Positions 7,119 to 13,872 of a DNA stretch of 15,589 nucleotides are shown one piece after another. The notes under the pieces are model-generated. The model ran no database searches and had not been told where the DNA came from. It was given only the letters and a program-made list of their open reading frames with translations. The stretch spans positions 1-15,589 of the forward strand of contig DCEE01000025.1 in the NCBI GenBank assembly GCA_002316795.1. The letters are read 5' to 3'. Within the stretch, counting starts at the first letter, position 1; every line of letters starts with the position of its first letter. Both the position numbers and the translations under genes were made by a program. Origin of the DNA: Synergistaceae bacterium UBA1037. GTDB taxonomy: Bacteria; Synergistota; Synergistia; Synergistales; Synergistaceae.

Positions 7119-7940
7119 CTAAAAATACTTTCTGAGGCTTCCCGCGGCAAAAAAGAGCGTGAATGCAGCGAAGTTCAGTACAACTATGCTCGCTCCCACA
7201 GGGATGTCGAGTGAATATGAGATGACGATACCAAGAAAGAAACATATTGTCGAGACTATCCCCGAGCAGATTACCACGCCCCTGAAGCTCGAGAAGAGCC
7301 TCATCGCGGTGAGCGACGGGAAGACGATAAGGCTGGATATGAGGAGGGACCCCATTATCCGCATGCCAACAACTATGGTGACTGCTGTGAGGATAGCTAT
7401 GAGGGTATTGTAAAAACTGACGTTGACCCCTGCCGCCCTCGCGAAATCCTCGTCGAAGGTCACTGCAAATATGACATTGTAAAGAAGGACGAAGAGAAGG
7501 AGCACAGCTGCGGAGAGGGCCATTCCGAGGTAAACGTCCCGGTCGCTCATCGCGAGTATGCTGCCAAACATGTAGTTGTAGATGTCAATATTCATCCCCT
7601 GTGTAAGGGATGTCACGATTATCCCTACAGCGAGGGAGGAGCTGGATATGACAGCAATGGCGGCATCTCCCTTGATCCTGACATTGCCCCTGATCCTCAG
7701 CAGTAGAGCTGCAGCCGTCACAACGACAGGGACGGAGACAAGGAGCGGAGCCATGTTGAAAGCCACAGCGACGCAAAGGGCTCCGAAAGCCACGTGTCCA
7801 AGGCCGTCCCCGATCATCGAATAGCGCTTAAGGACAAGGCTGACTCCGAGGAGAGAAGCGCAGAGGGATACCATTATGCCCACCGCGACCGCCCTCAGTA
7901 TGAAATCGTAGGAGAAGAGCTCACGCAGAATGTCCGGCAT
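7119..7940 (-). CDS. znuB: Metal ABC transporter permease, ZnuB/MntB family
   Basis: This is a 273-residue inner-membrane permease of the cluster-9 (ABC-3) family that moves zinc or manganese into the cell. About eight hydrophobic segments are visible. The family text SLLGVSLVLKRYSMIGDGLGH lies early, and RIMGSLLISSLIVFPSLTAM is the conserved segment near the C-terminal half. The frame is open upstream to 8063, inside the ATPase gene. The ATG at 7940 begins MPDILRELF and overlaps the end of the ATPase gene by 20 bases, which fits translational coupling. The ion cannot be told from the permease alone. Confidence 0.9.
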   Translation of the reverse strand: MPDILRELFSYDFILRAVAVGIMVSLCASLLGVSLVLKRYSMIGDGLGHVAFGALCVAVAFNMAPLLVSVPVVVTAAALLLRIRGNVRIKGDAAIAVISSSSLAVGIIVTSLTQGMNIDIYNYMFGSILAMSDRDVYLGMALSAAVLLLFVLLYNVIFAVTFDEDFARAAGVNVSFYNTLIAILTAVTIVVGMRIMGSLLISSLIVFPSLTAMRLFSSFRGVVICSGIVSTICFFLGIVISYSLDIPVGASIVVLNFAAFTLFFAAGSLRKYF

Positions 7941-8637
7941 TTCCGTTCGAGAACCTCTTTCCGGTATCTGACCTAAGATATTCCCTGACAGAACCGAAGA
8001 AGCATGGACCTGTCCCAACGTGGAGTATCCTGCCTGCGTTTTCCTTCGCTGCTTCGATGTCATGAGAGACCATTATTATGGTCATTCCGTTTTCCCTGTT
8101 GAGTCTTCCGAGCAGACCGTAGAACTCGGAACTGATCAACGGATCAAGCCCCGCAGTGGGTTCATCCAGGATCAGCATCGCCTTTGCGGAGCAAAGCGCC
8201 CGGGCCAGAAGTACGCGCTGCTGCTGGCCTCCCGAGAGGTCGCGGAATGAGCGCTTCCTCAGATCGGCTATTTCAAGGAGTTCCATGTTCCTCAGCGCGA
8301 GCCTCTTGTCGTCAGGCGAATAGAATGTGACGATCCTCCGTGAAGCGAGGCAGCCGGATAGGACCACTTCATACACTGCGGCAGGGAAATCTTTTTGGAC
8401 CTCCCTCTGTTGGGGAAGATAGCCTATGCCGCCACTTTTGATGCCGCCATCAAGCCTTATCGACCCCGATGAAAGGCCAACAAGTCCGAGTATCGCCTTT
8501 ATCAGGGTACTCTTGCCGGAACCGTTCTCCCCGACGACGGCAAGGAACTCTCCTTTTTCGATGCGGAAGGAGAGGTCTTTGAGGACGGCAGTACCCTCAT
8601 ATTCGACTGATATCTTTTCCGCTTTGAGGATACTCAT
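7921..8637 (-). CDS. znuC: Metal ABC transporter ATP-binding protein, ZnuC family
   Basis: This is a 238-residue cytosolic ATPase that powers the adjacent permease. It has Walker A GENGSGKST (residues 36-44), a Q-loop around YLPQQREV, the ABC signature LSGGQQQR, Walker B MLILDEP with D-loop GLDP, and the switch His in IIMVSHD. Its ATG shares bases with the TGA of the binding-protein gene (ATGA overlap at 8634-8637), so the two are translated together. Sequence resembles zinc/manganese transporters, consistent with its neighbours. Confidence 0.93.
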   Translation of the reverse strand: MSILKAEKISVEYEGTAVLKDLSFRIEKGEFLAVVGENGSGKSTLIKAILGLVGLSSGSIRLDGGIKSGGIGYLPQQREVQKDFPAAVYEVVLSGCLASRRIVTFYSPDDKRLALRNMELLEIADLRKRSFRDLSGGQQQRVLLARALCSAKAMLILDEPTAGLDPLISSEFYGLLGRLNRENGMTIIMVSHDIEAAKENAGRILHVGTGPCFFGSVREYLRSDTGKRFSNGNAGHSA

Positions 8638-9572
8638 TTCAGCCCTTCTTTAATGTTGGAAAGGTTCTCCCTCATGATCGAAAGGTAGGTCTTTCCCTTT
8701 CTCAGATCCTCTGCCGAGAGGTTGTGGCAGGAATTCAGCGGGAGCAGGCGGGTGCCTGTCTCCTCGCTTATGGTTTTTGCAGTCTTTGGCGGCACCATCT
8801 CCCCATAATAGACGACCGGAATCTTCTCCTTCCTCACAGTCCTGATGATCTCGGCGATCCTTTTCACGCCGGGGTCGGCCTGTGTCGAGCAGAAGTCTGT
8901 GACGGAAATGGATTCTAATTCGTAGCGACGGAGAAAATAGACGAAAGCGTTCCTGCCGCCAAAGACGATCTTCTTCCTGCTTCCAGAAGAGACGGCCTCA
9001 CGGAACCCCTTGTCCAGTTTTTTCAGTTCTTCTTTGAATTTCTTTGCGTTTTTCCTGAAGTATGCCGCGTCTTCGGGGCTTGCGGCGCAAAGCGCGGAGA
9101 GGATATTGTCAGCCATCACCAGGGCGTTGTTTGGGTCAGTCCATATATGAGGATCCAGGAGATGGTGGTCGTTTTCTGCCTCATGCTCTTCATCTTCGTG
9201 CCGTATAAGCTTTATGCCCTTTGAGACATCGACCGTTATGATCTTTCCTCCCTTTATGGAAGAGATGACCCTATCTGCCCAATGCTCCATTTGACGACCC
9301 GTATAAATGAACATATCCGCCTTGCTTATCCTTATTATGTCAGATGGCGATGGCTCGTAAGTGTGGCTCTCTGCACCCGGCGGAAGCAAAAGCTGCACAT
9401 CCGCCCTATTTCCCGCGATCTGCCTGGTGAAATCATACTGGGGGAAGATAGTGGCGATTATCTTCAGCTTTTCTCTCTCCGCACAAAGGGCAGGATATGC
9501 TGAGCAGAGAAAAGCCAAAACCGCTGACGATAGAGCAAGGGCCGTCAGCATAAGGGATCTGCTAATTTTCAT
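8634..9572 (-). CDS. znuA: Metal ABC transporter substrate-binding protein, ZnuA-like with altered ligand positions
   Basis: This 312-residue periplasmic protein captures a divalent metal, probably zinc. It has an N-terminal signal sequence (cleavage near residue 30), the IATIFPQYDFTRQIAG start, H70 in GAESHTYEPSP, and H142 in DPHIWTDP. Between them is a His/Glu-rich loop (residues 125-137) as in zinc-binding members. Where many relatives have a third ligand His in an HDAF-like motif, this protein reads GGRNAF (R207). The usual C-terminal ligand Asp region reads PLNSCHNLS (N280, C282, H283). I recall a ZnuA subtype with GGR-AF and SCHN text in clostridia, so this is likely a variant family rather than a broken gene. 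It overlaps the fur-type gene by 11 bases. Confidence 0.9.
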   Translation of the reverse strand: MKISRSLMLTALALSSAVLAFLCSAYPALCAEREKLKIIATIFPQYDFTRQIAGNRADVQLLLPPGAESHTYEPSPSDIIRISKADMFIYTGRQMEHWADRVISSIKGGKIITVDVSKGIKLIRHEDEEHEAENDHHLLDPHIWTDPNNALVMADNILSALCAASPEDAAYFRKNAKKFKEELKKLDKGFREAVSSGSRKKIVFGGRNAFVYFLRRYELESISVTDFCSTQADPGVKRIAEIIRTVRKEKIPVVYYGEMVPPKTAKTISEETGTRLLPLNSCHNLSAEDLRKGKTYLSIMRENLSNIKEGLK

Positions 9573-9993
9573 CCTTATCCTTCCCCCTGCATTCCGAACA
9601 TATGCCGTAAAAGACTGTCCTGAACCTGTTCAGGTCAAATTTGTGGTGTTCGCTGAAGTGGTTTGAGATGGTGTCAAGAAATGTGCAGTCCAGGCAGAAG
9701 AGTTTCCCGCATGATTCACACTTCATGTGGTAATGCGCAGGCACCTCGCCGGGTTCTCCCGCGTATTCCCAGCACGCGCCCGCCCCTTCAACGGGAGCAT
9801 ACCTGATCAGCAGTCCCTCCTTCTCGAGCCTCTCAAAATGCCTGTAAACAGTGGCCTTTCCGACCGGGCTGCCTGCGCGGATAAGTTCCAGGTGCACCTC
9901 CTCAGCAGTAATATGCCTGCCTCTGTTTCTCTCTATCACCGCAAGGATAAGTTTCCGCTGGTTTGTGTTGTAACGCACGGCAGACATAAGCAT
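9562..9993 (-). CDS. Fur-family metal-responsive repressor (Zur/PerR/Fur type not resolved)
   Basis: This is a 143-residue DNA-binding regulator. It has a winged helix with the recognition segment GSPVGKATVYRHFERLEKEG (residues 41-60), then a dimerisation domain with HYHMKCESCG (H87, H89, C92, C95) and ICSEC (C132, C135), the two CxxC pairs of a structural zinc site. An extra pair, CLDC (C100/C103), is unusual enough to note. It is the first gene of the operon with znuA, znuC, znuB and cbiR, overlapping znuA by 11 bases, so a zinc-sensing (Zur-like) role and autoregulation are likely. Two ATGs six bases apart are possible; GGGG lies 8 bases before the second (9987). A perfect palindrome sits just upstream. 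Confidence 0.9.
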   Translation of the reverse strand: MLMSAVRYNTNQRKLILAVIERNRGRHITAEEVHLELIRAGSPVGKATVYRHFERLEKEGLLIRYAPVEGAGACWEYAGEPGEVPAHYHMKCESCGKLFCLDCTFLDTISNHFSEHHKFDLNRFRTVFYGICSECRGKDKDEN

Positions 9994-10005
9994 TACCCCA
10001 TTCTA

Positions 10006-10022
10006 AAACTGAGAATCAGTTT
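10006..10022 (-). promoter_or_regulatory. Putative Fur-family operator in the fur-znu-cbiR leader
   Basis: AAACTGA (10006-10012), GAA, TCAGTTT (10016-10022) is a perfect 7-3-7 inverted repeat. It lies between the -10 box and the first ATG of the Fur-family gene, about 6-22 bases past the predicted start. Position and symmetry fit an autoregulatory operator; the exact binding protein is inferred. Confidence 0.65.
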
Positions 10023-10034
10023 CATATTGGGATG

Positions 10035-10043
10035 ATTATAGCA
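10035..10043 (-). promoter_or_regulatory. Extended -10 promoter of the fur-znu-cbiR operon
   Basis: On the minus strand TGC precedes a perfect TATAAT, an extended -10 element (TGnTATAAT). No recognisable -35 lies at the usual distance. A small palindrome, CTACATTGTAG (10044-10054), occupies the adjoining upstream bases. Confidence 0.65.
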
Positions 10044-10060
10044 CTACATTGTAGAGAGCG

Positions 10061-10146
10061 GGCGAATTTGTGGCGCATACGCCACGGGGAATTTGCGACA
10101 AAAAACGTCGCGGATAATTTGCTTGACTACGTCAAGCGGAGAATTC
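10061..10146. repeat. Tandem array of three different hairpins separated by a conserved 9-base linker
   Basis: Read on the plus strand the linkers are GGCGAATTT (10061), GGGGAATTT (10086), GGATAATTT (10112) and GGAGAATTC (10138), consensus GGNNAATTY at a 25-26-26 base period. Between them lie three unrelated perfect hairpins: GTGGCG-CATA-CGCCAC (10070-10085), GCGAC-loop-GTCGC (10095-10111) and GCTTGAC-TAC-GTCAAGC (10121-10137). Hairpin sequences differ but each keeps its own pairing, so structure and linker are conserved while stem sequence is not. No coding function is credible. Function unknown. It lies just upstream of the fur promoter. Confidence 0.8.
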
Positions 10147-10170
10147 AATCTGAAGCAAATATTCTTAAAG

Positions 10171-10293
10171 ATCGTCTCTCCCGGGCGGCCCTAAACGGGA
10201 GTCCAGTGGCTTGAGGCTTAGGTCCTAAAAAGCTGGCAATAGTCGAAATCCAAGGACACTGGATTCCCGATGAAAACATTCGGGAACGACGAT
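10171..10293. mobile_element. 123-base MITE-like element with hairpin-forming terminal inverted repeats
   Basis: The left end runs from ATCGTC through CTCCCG-loop-CGGGAG to TCCAGTG (10171-10207). The right end is its near-perfect inverse: CACTGGATTCCCGA, loop, TCGGGAA, CGACGAT. Each end folds into its own hairpin, and stem bases differ between ends with pairing retained. AAAG occurs directly at both flanks (10167-10170 and 10294-10297), possibly a 4-base target duplication. The motif ATTCCCG...CGGGAAT with CCAGTG resembles dispersed hairpin repeats known between genes in many bacteria. The about 50-base interior has no gene. Confidence 0.6.
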
Positions 10294-10314
10294 AAAGGGC
10301 TAAAGTTTCAAATT

Positions 10315-10381
10315 CTGGCAACTGCTTGCCAACGGCTTGCCCATTGCCAGTCTTTCGTTTGCCGGCAGGACTGCGTCCTGC
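10315..10381. repeat. GGCAA-rich hairpin pair at the 3' end of tonB
   Basis: CTGGCAA (10315-10321) pairs with TTGCCAG (10344-10350) over a loop that itself contains TTGCC twice. GCAGGA (10365-10370) pairs with TCCTGC (10376-10381), followed on the plus strand by TTTT. On the minus strand these would form the structured end of the tonB message, but no T tract follows in that direction, so I do not call a terminator. With 10044-10314 it makes up the 397-base gene-free gap between tonB and the fur-type gene. Confidence 0.5.
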
Positions 10382-10390
10382 TTTTGCCAT

Positions 10391-11071
10391 CTATTTAAGC
10401 CTAAACACCACAGGCACTCTCACCCTTACTGTTCCGCTGTTCTTGAAGAGCCACTGCTTTACTGCGCGGAGGGCGCTTTCGTCAAGCCTTAGGTATCCGC
10501 TTGAACTCTCGACCTCTGTGCTCACTACTCTGCCTTCAGTCACAGTTACTATTATTTTTACAGTTCCTTCTTCTTTGCGCTTTCTCGAGAAGGATGAGTA
10601 ATCCGGCAGGACTTTTTTGACGACCTCAAGGGAATCTATTTCTACTACCCTTTCCGGCTGTACCTGTGGAGGTGTCGTTTGGGGGGGATCTGTGTGGGCT
10701 GCATTAATACCTGCGTTTACTTGGGTTCCCGCAACACTGTCTGATGTATCTGCCCTTGCCTGAACTTCCTGTACAGGGGATTTTTCAGACGGAGTTTTTG
10801 CTGACTTTGCAGGCTCCGCCTTTTTTTGAGGTTCTTTTTTGGGGACAGCCTCTTTTTTCATAACAGCCTTTTTCTCGGACGGAGCCTCTTCCTTGACCGG
10901 GGCCGGAGTTGGAGTGCTCTTTTTTTCGGCCATTGCAAGGCGGACTCTCATTATAGGCCGGATCTCAGTTTTCGGGGCAAAATCGGGTATAAACAGCATA
11001 AACGCTGCATGTGCCGCTAAGCTCAACGCCAGCGCTATCCCCCAGAAAGACTTTCCTCCGGCTTCTCTCAT
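10391..11071 (-). CDS. tonB: TonB energy-transducing protein
   Basis: This 226-residue protein spans the inner membrane and periplasm and passes proton-motive energy from ExbB/ExbD to outer-membrane receptors. It has one N-terminal membrane segment (about residues 8-27) containing the conserved SxxxH pattern (S17-LAA-H21). A long Lys/Pro/Glu-rich spacer (about 45-140) follows, and then a TonB C-terminal domain: VVKKVLPDYSSFSRKRKEEG, the VKIIVTVTEGRVVSTEVESSSGY region, LDESALRAVKQWLF and VRVPVVFRL. Length is close to classical TonB. Last gene of the btu operon; its ATG begins two bases after the exbD stop, so it is translated by coupling. No terminator is evident after it. Confidence 0.93.
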   Translation of the reverse strand: MREAGGKSFWGIALALSLAAHAAFMLFIPDFAPKTEIRPIMRVRLAMAEKKSTPTPAPVKEEAPSEKKAVMKKEAVPKKEPQKKAEPAKSAKTPSEKSPVQEVQARADTSDSVAGTQVNAGINAAHTDPPQTTPPQVQPERVVEIDSLEVVKKVLPDYSSFSRKRKEEGTVKIIVTVTEGRVVSTEVESSSGYLRLDESALRAVKQWLFKNSGTVRVRVPVVFRLK

Positions 11072-11073
11072 CC

Positions 11074-11466
11074 TCAGTTTCCCGACTCCGTCAGCAGGCC
11101 TGCAGATGTTATGCCCTCTTTCCTGAGTATCGAGAGCACTTCCGCGATCCTGCCGTAGGGGGCGTTTTTATCCCCCGCTATCAGTATCTCCCTATTGCGG
11201 GCACCTCTGGCAAGTTCGGGAAGTTCCCCCTCTGAGATCCGGACTCCCTCCCAGAAGATCGTCCCGTCCCTTTCCACGGTCAGGGTCAGGGTGCTTTTGA
11301 CATCAGGTGTTTCTCCCTTCCCCGAGGGCAGATCTATATCCAGTTTGCCCTGAATGAATGTCGCAGTCAGGACGAAAAAGATTATCAGCATAAACAGTAC
11401 GTCTATAAGAGGCGTAATATCTATGTCGGCAAAGCGCCTCGATTTACGCCTTCGCACTTTCCCCAC
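11074..11466 (-). CDS. exbD: ExbD/TolR-family biopolymer transport protein
   Basis: This is a 130-residue inner-membrane stator subunit of the TonB energiser. It has a basic N-terminus and one membrane segment (about residues 18-38) that begins ITPLIDVLFMLIIFF, with the essential proton-carrying Asp at D22. The periplasmic domain ends in APYGRIAEVLSILRKEGI, matching the family. It starts with GTG and overlaps exbB by 23 bases. TolR is the close alternative, but the following tonB and the preceding btu genes favour ExbD. Confidence 0.93.
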   Translation of the reverse strand: MGKVRRRKSRRFADIDITPLIDVLFMLIIFFVLTATFIQGKLDIDLPSGKGETPDVKSTLTLTVERDGTIFWEGVRISEGELPELARGARNREILIAGDKNAPYGRIAEVLSILRKEGITSAGLLTESGN

Positions 11467-12070
11467 CGTGACTTGTGAAGTGTTCCCTGATCAGATAGTC
11501 GGCTCCCCTGTTGAGGGTCTCTTCTTCGCTGTCTATGCGAGAGAGGAGGAGTCCGTGAGCGAATATTACCGGTATCGCCACCGTCAGGCCGGCGACTGTG
11601 GTAAAGAGCGCCTTCCATATCCCTCCGGTTACCGTGGCAGCGTTTATCTGACCTCCGAGGTGAAGTGACTGGAACATCTCCACCATCCCGAGCACTGTTC
11701 CGAGAAGCCCCAGGAGCGGAGCTGTCTTTCCTATTATCTCCAGGATAAATAGGTGCTTCTCCCACCTGTAGACCTCACGGCGGACCTGCTGTTCGACCAG
11801 TAGTTTCATGTCCTCCCTTCCGACTCCCCAGTGGGCGAAGGCCGCAAAAAACAGCCTGTGAAGGGAGCTCTGCGAGGACCTGACCACCTTTCTGGCAGCG
11901 TCAATGTCATTTTCCGAAACTGCCCTGCCGAACTCTTCTTCCAGCGCCTCGGGGTTGGTGGATGCGCTTCTGAAAAATAAGAGCCTCTCGACCACTACTG
12001 CAAACGCAATTACAGATAGGCCGGCTATCAGCCACATCAATATTCCGCCTGCTCTCATGTATTCAAGCAA
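11444..12070 (-). CDS. exbB: ExbB/TolQ-family proton channel protein
   Basis: This 208-residue inner-membrane protein has three membrane segments (about residues 9-33, 113-132 and 148-172). The MotA/TolQ/ExbB signature is present: APLLGLLGTVLGMVEMF (117-133) and LFTTVAGLTVAIP (155-167). With ExbD it forms the proton channel that drives TonB. The TTG at 12070 is chosen because GAGGAG lies nine bases upstream; the ATG at 12058 is poorly placed. It begins 30 bases after btuC and is followed by exbD with overlap. Confidence 0.93.
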   Translation of the reverse strand: MLEYMRAGGILMWLIAGLSVIAFAVVVERLLFFRSASTNPEALEEEFGRAVSENDIDAARKVVRSSQSSLHRLFFAAFAHWGVGREDMKLLVEQQVRREVYRWEKHLFILEIIGKTAPLLGLLGTVLGMVEMFQSLHLGGQINAATVTGGIWKALFTTVAGLTVAIPVIFAHGLLLSRIDSEEETLNRGADYLIREHFTSHGGESAKA

Positions 12071-12100
12071 CTGCTGTCTCTCCTCTCTTTTTACCGCAAC

Positions 12101-13081
12101 TTACCGCCTTCCCCTGACCAGCAGCCAGAGGAAGAATATCGATCCTATGAACGAAGTGAGGACTCCCACGGGAACTTCGGCAGGTGACCACAGGATGCGC
12201 GCCGCCGTGTCGCAGAGCACCAGAAAGGCTCCGCCGAAGAAGAGCGATGCCAGAGCAAGCTTCCTGTGGTCCGTCCCAACGAACTTCCTGCAAATGTGCG
12301 GCCCCAGCAGCCCGACAAATCCGATCGGTCCGCAGGTCGCGACGTTTATTCCTATCACGATAGAAACCGAGAAGAAAAGGAGCCTCCTTAACCTGACGAC
12401 CGAGACGCCCCTGCTTGCCGCAATGTCCTCTCCGCAGACGAAGAGATTGAGCTCAGGTGCCGTTACAAATGCGACTGCAAAAATTACGGCAAGGGCAGGC
12501 AGAGTTGCCAGCACGGGGCCGAACCCGACTGCCTGGATGCCTCCCATAGACCATCTCATCATCCTGAATGTGTCAATGTAGCCCCCCGTGAACTGTATTA
12601 TCATGTTCAGGCTCCCGAAAAGGAAGCTCATTGCAACTCCTGCAAGGAGCAGTGTAGCCTCCGACATACCGCCCCGCCTGAGGTTGCCTGCCGCGTATAT
12701 TGCAAAGGTCGCAGCAAGGGCGCCAGAGAATGCCGCCAGAGAGAGCCCCGATACCGCTCCGAAGAGGGAGAAGACTATGCCCGTACGGATGTAGACTACC
12801 GCTCCGAAGGCGGCCCCCGTCGAGACGCCCAGCATATCAGGCGAGGCAAGAGGATTCCTGAAGAGGGCCTGGAAGATCAGTCCGCAGAGCGCCAGGGTAG
12901 AGCCCGTTATCCATCCGAGAAGGACGCGCGGCACCCTCAGGTCCCACATTATCCGGATGATGTTTTCATCCGCGCCTCCCAAGAGGTCCGATATGCCGAT
13001 ATTCTGCATACCTATAAAGGGCGCGACGGCAACGACCGCAAGAGAAAATATGAAGAGGAAGGGCAGGGCAAGGCGCCTCAT
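12101..13081 (-). CDS. btuC: Vitamin B12 / siderophore-type ABC permease (FecCD family), probable BtuC
   Basis: This is a 326-residue inner-membrane permease with about ten hydrophobic segments. Diagnostic text includes LRVPRVLLGWITGSTLALCG, FRNPLASPDMLGVSTGAAFG, and the cytosolic coupling region GPIGFVGLLGPHICRKFVG-like stretch near residue 252-270. FecCD-family permeases import corrinoids, haem or iron-siderophores. Choice of B12 here rests on the upstream cobalamin riboswitch. The ATG overlaps the btuD stop (ATGA at 13078-13081). Confidence 0.9.
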   Translation of the reverse strand: MRRLALPFLFIFSLAVVAVAPFIGMQNIGISDLLGGADENIIRIMWDLRVPRVLLGWITGSTLALCGLIFQALFRNPLASPDMLGVSTGAAFGAVVYIRTGIVFSLFGAVSGLSLAAFSGALAATFAIYAAGNLRRGGMSEATLLLAGVAMSFLFGSLNMIIQFTGGYIDTFRMMRWSMGGIQAVGFGPVLATLPALAVIFAVAFVTAPELNLFVCGEDIAASRGVSVVRLRRLLFFSVSIVIGINVATCGPIGFVGLLGPHICRKFVGTDHRKLALASLFFGGAFLVLCDTAARILWSPAEVPVGVLTSFIGSIFFLWLLVRGRR

Positions 13082-13872
13082 CTTACAAGACCCCCGGGAG
13101 CAACATAGGGCATGATCTGTCCCTCCGAAGTGAAGCTCTTGAAGCCGGTGTCGAATATTTCCGGGAGGAGCCCCTCTTCAAGAAGTTCAGAGCTTTCTCC
13201 CTTCCACACCATCCTGCCTTTTTTGATCGCCAGCACCTCATCCGCACCGTGAAGGGCAAGGTTGATGTCATGCGTCACGAGAAGCACAGTCATTCCCTGT
13301 TCCCTGTTGACCCGCTCTATGAGTTCCAGCGTCTCTACCTGGTGCCTGTAATCGAGGAAGCTGGTCGGTTCATCGAGGAAGAGGATGTCTGTGCTCTGGG
13401 CCAGTGCTGCCGCTATAAGGGCCTTCTGCCGCTCGCCTCCGCTCAGGCTGTTCAGCTGCCTGTCTGCGATGTCGGCAACATCGGCCGTTTCCAGCGATCT
13501 GTCGATGATCGACCTGTCCTCCACGGTCTCGCCTCCGATGGCCTTCTGCCAGGGATAACGGGACATAAGGGCAAACTCCCTTACAGTGAAGGGGAGCGAG
13601 TCGGAACCGGTCTGATGGACCCATGCTATCCTTCTTGCAAGCGCCCGTTCGGACATTGAAGAGAGGGAAACACCTTCAAGTGAGACCCGGCCCGTAAAGT
13701 TCTTGTGGAGCCTGCCGATGCATTTGAGCAGTGAGCTCTTGCCCGCCCCATTTGGGCCTATGATGCCAAGATATCTCCCCTTTTCAAGCGAGAAGGAGAT
13801 GTCCTCAAGTATCCGAACACCCCCAAGATCAAGCGAAAGCCCCTCTATGTCAAGAAACTTCTGAGTGCTCAC
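13078..13872 (-). CDS. btuD: ABC transporter ATP-binding protein, probable BtuD
   Basis: This 264-residue cytosolic ATPase powers BtuC. It has Walker A GPNGAGKSS, a Q-loop at WVHQTGSDSLPF, signature LSGGERQKALIA, Walker B ILFLDEPTSFLDY and switch His in LLVTHDINLALHGAD, all typical of the FecE/BtuD subfamily. The frame stays open back to 14013, but that stretch lies inside btuF. GGAGG precedes the GTG at 13872 by seven bases, and this GTG overlaps the btuF TGA (GTGA), so I take it as the start. A second GTG three bases upstream is too close to the ribosome site. Confidence 0.92.
   Translation of the reverse strand: MSTQKFLDIEGLSLDLGGVRILEDISFSLEKGRYLGIIGPNGAGKSSLLKCIGRLHKNFTGRVSLEGVSLSSMSERALARRIAWVHQTGSDSLPFTVREFALMSRYPWQKAIGGETVEDRSIIDRSLETADVADIADRQLNSLSGGERQKALIAAALAQSTDILFLDEPTSFLDYRHQVETLELIERVNREQGMTVLLVTHDINLALHGADEVLAIKKGRMVWKGESSELLEEGLLPEIFDTGFKSFTSEGQIMPYVAPGGLVR

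Noticed and set aside
10061..10146. Possible CRISPR array
   Set aside because: Repeats are only 9 bases and the variable parts are themselves palindromes of 16-17 bases, the opposite of CRISPR repeat/spacer structure. No cas genes are present.
10145..10390. Minus-strand open frame of 81 codons starting right after the tonB stop
   Set aside because: It runs through the GGCAA hairpins and the 123-base inverted-repeat element, has no ribosome site or recognisable domain, and its composition is that of repeat DNA rather than of the neighbouring genes.
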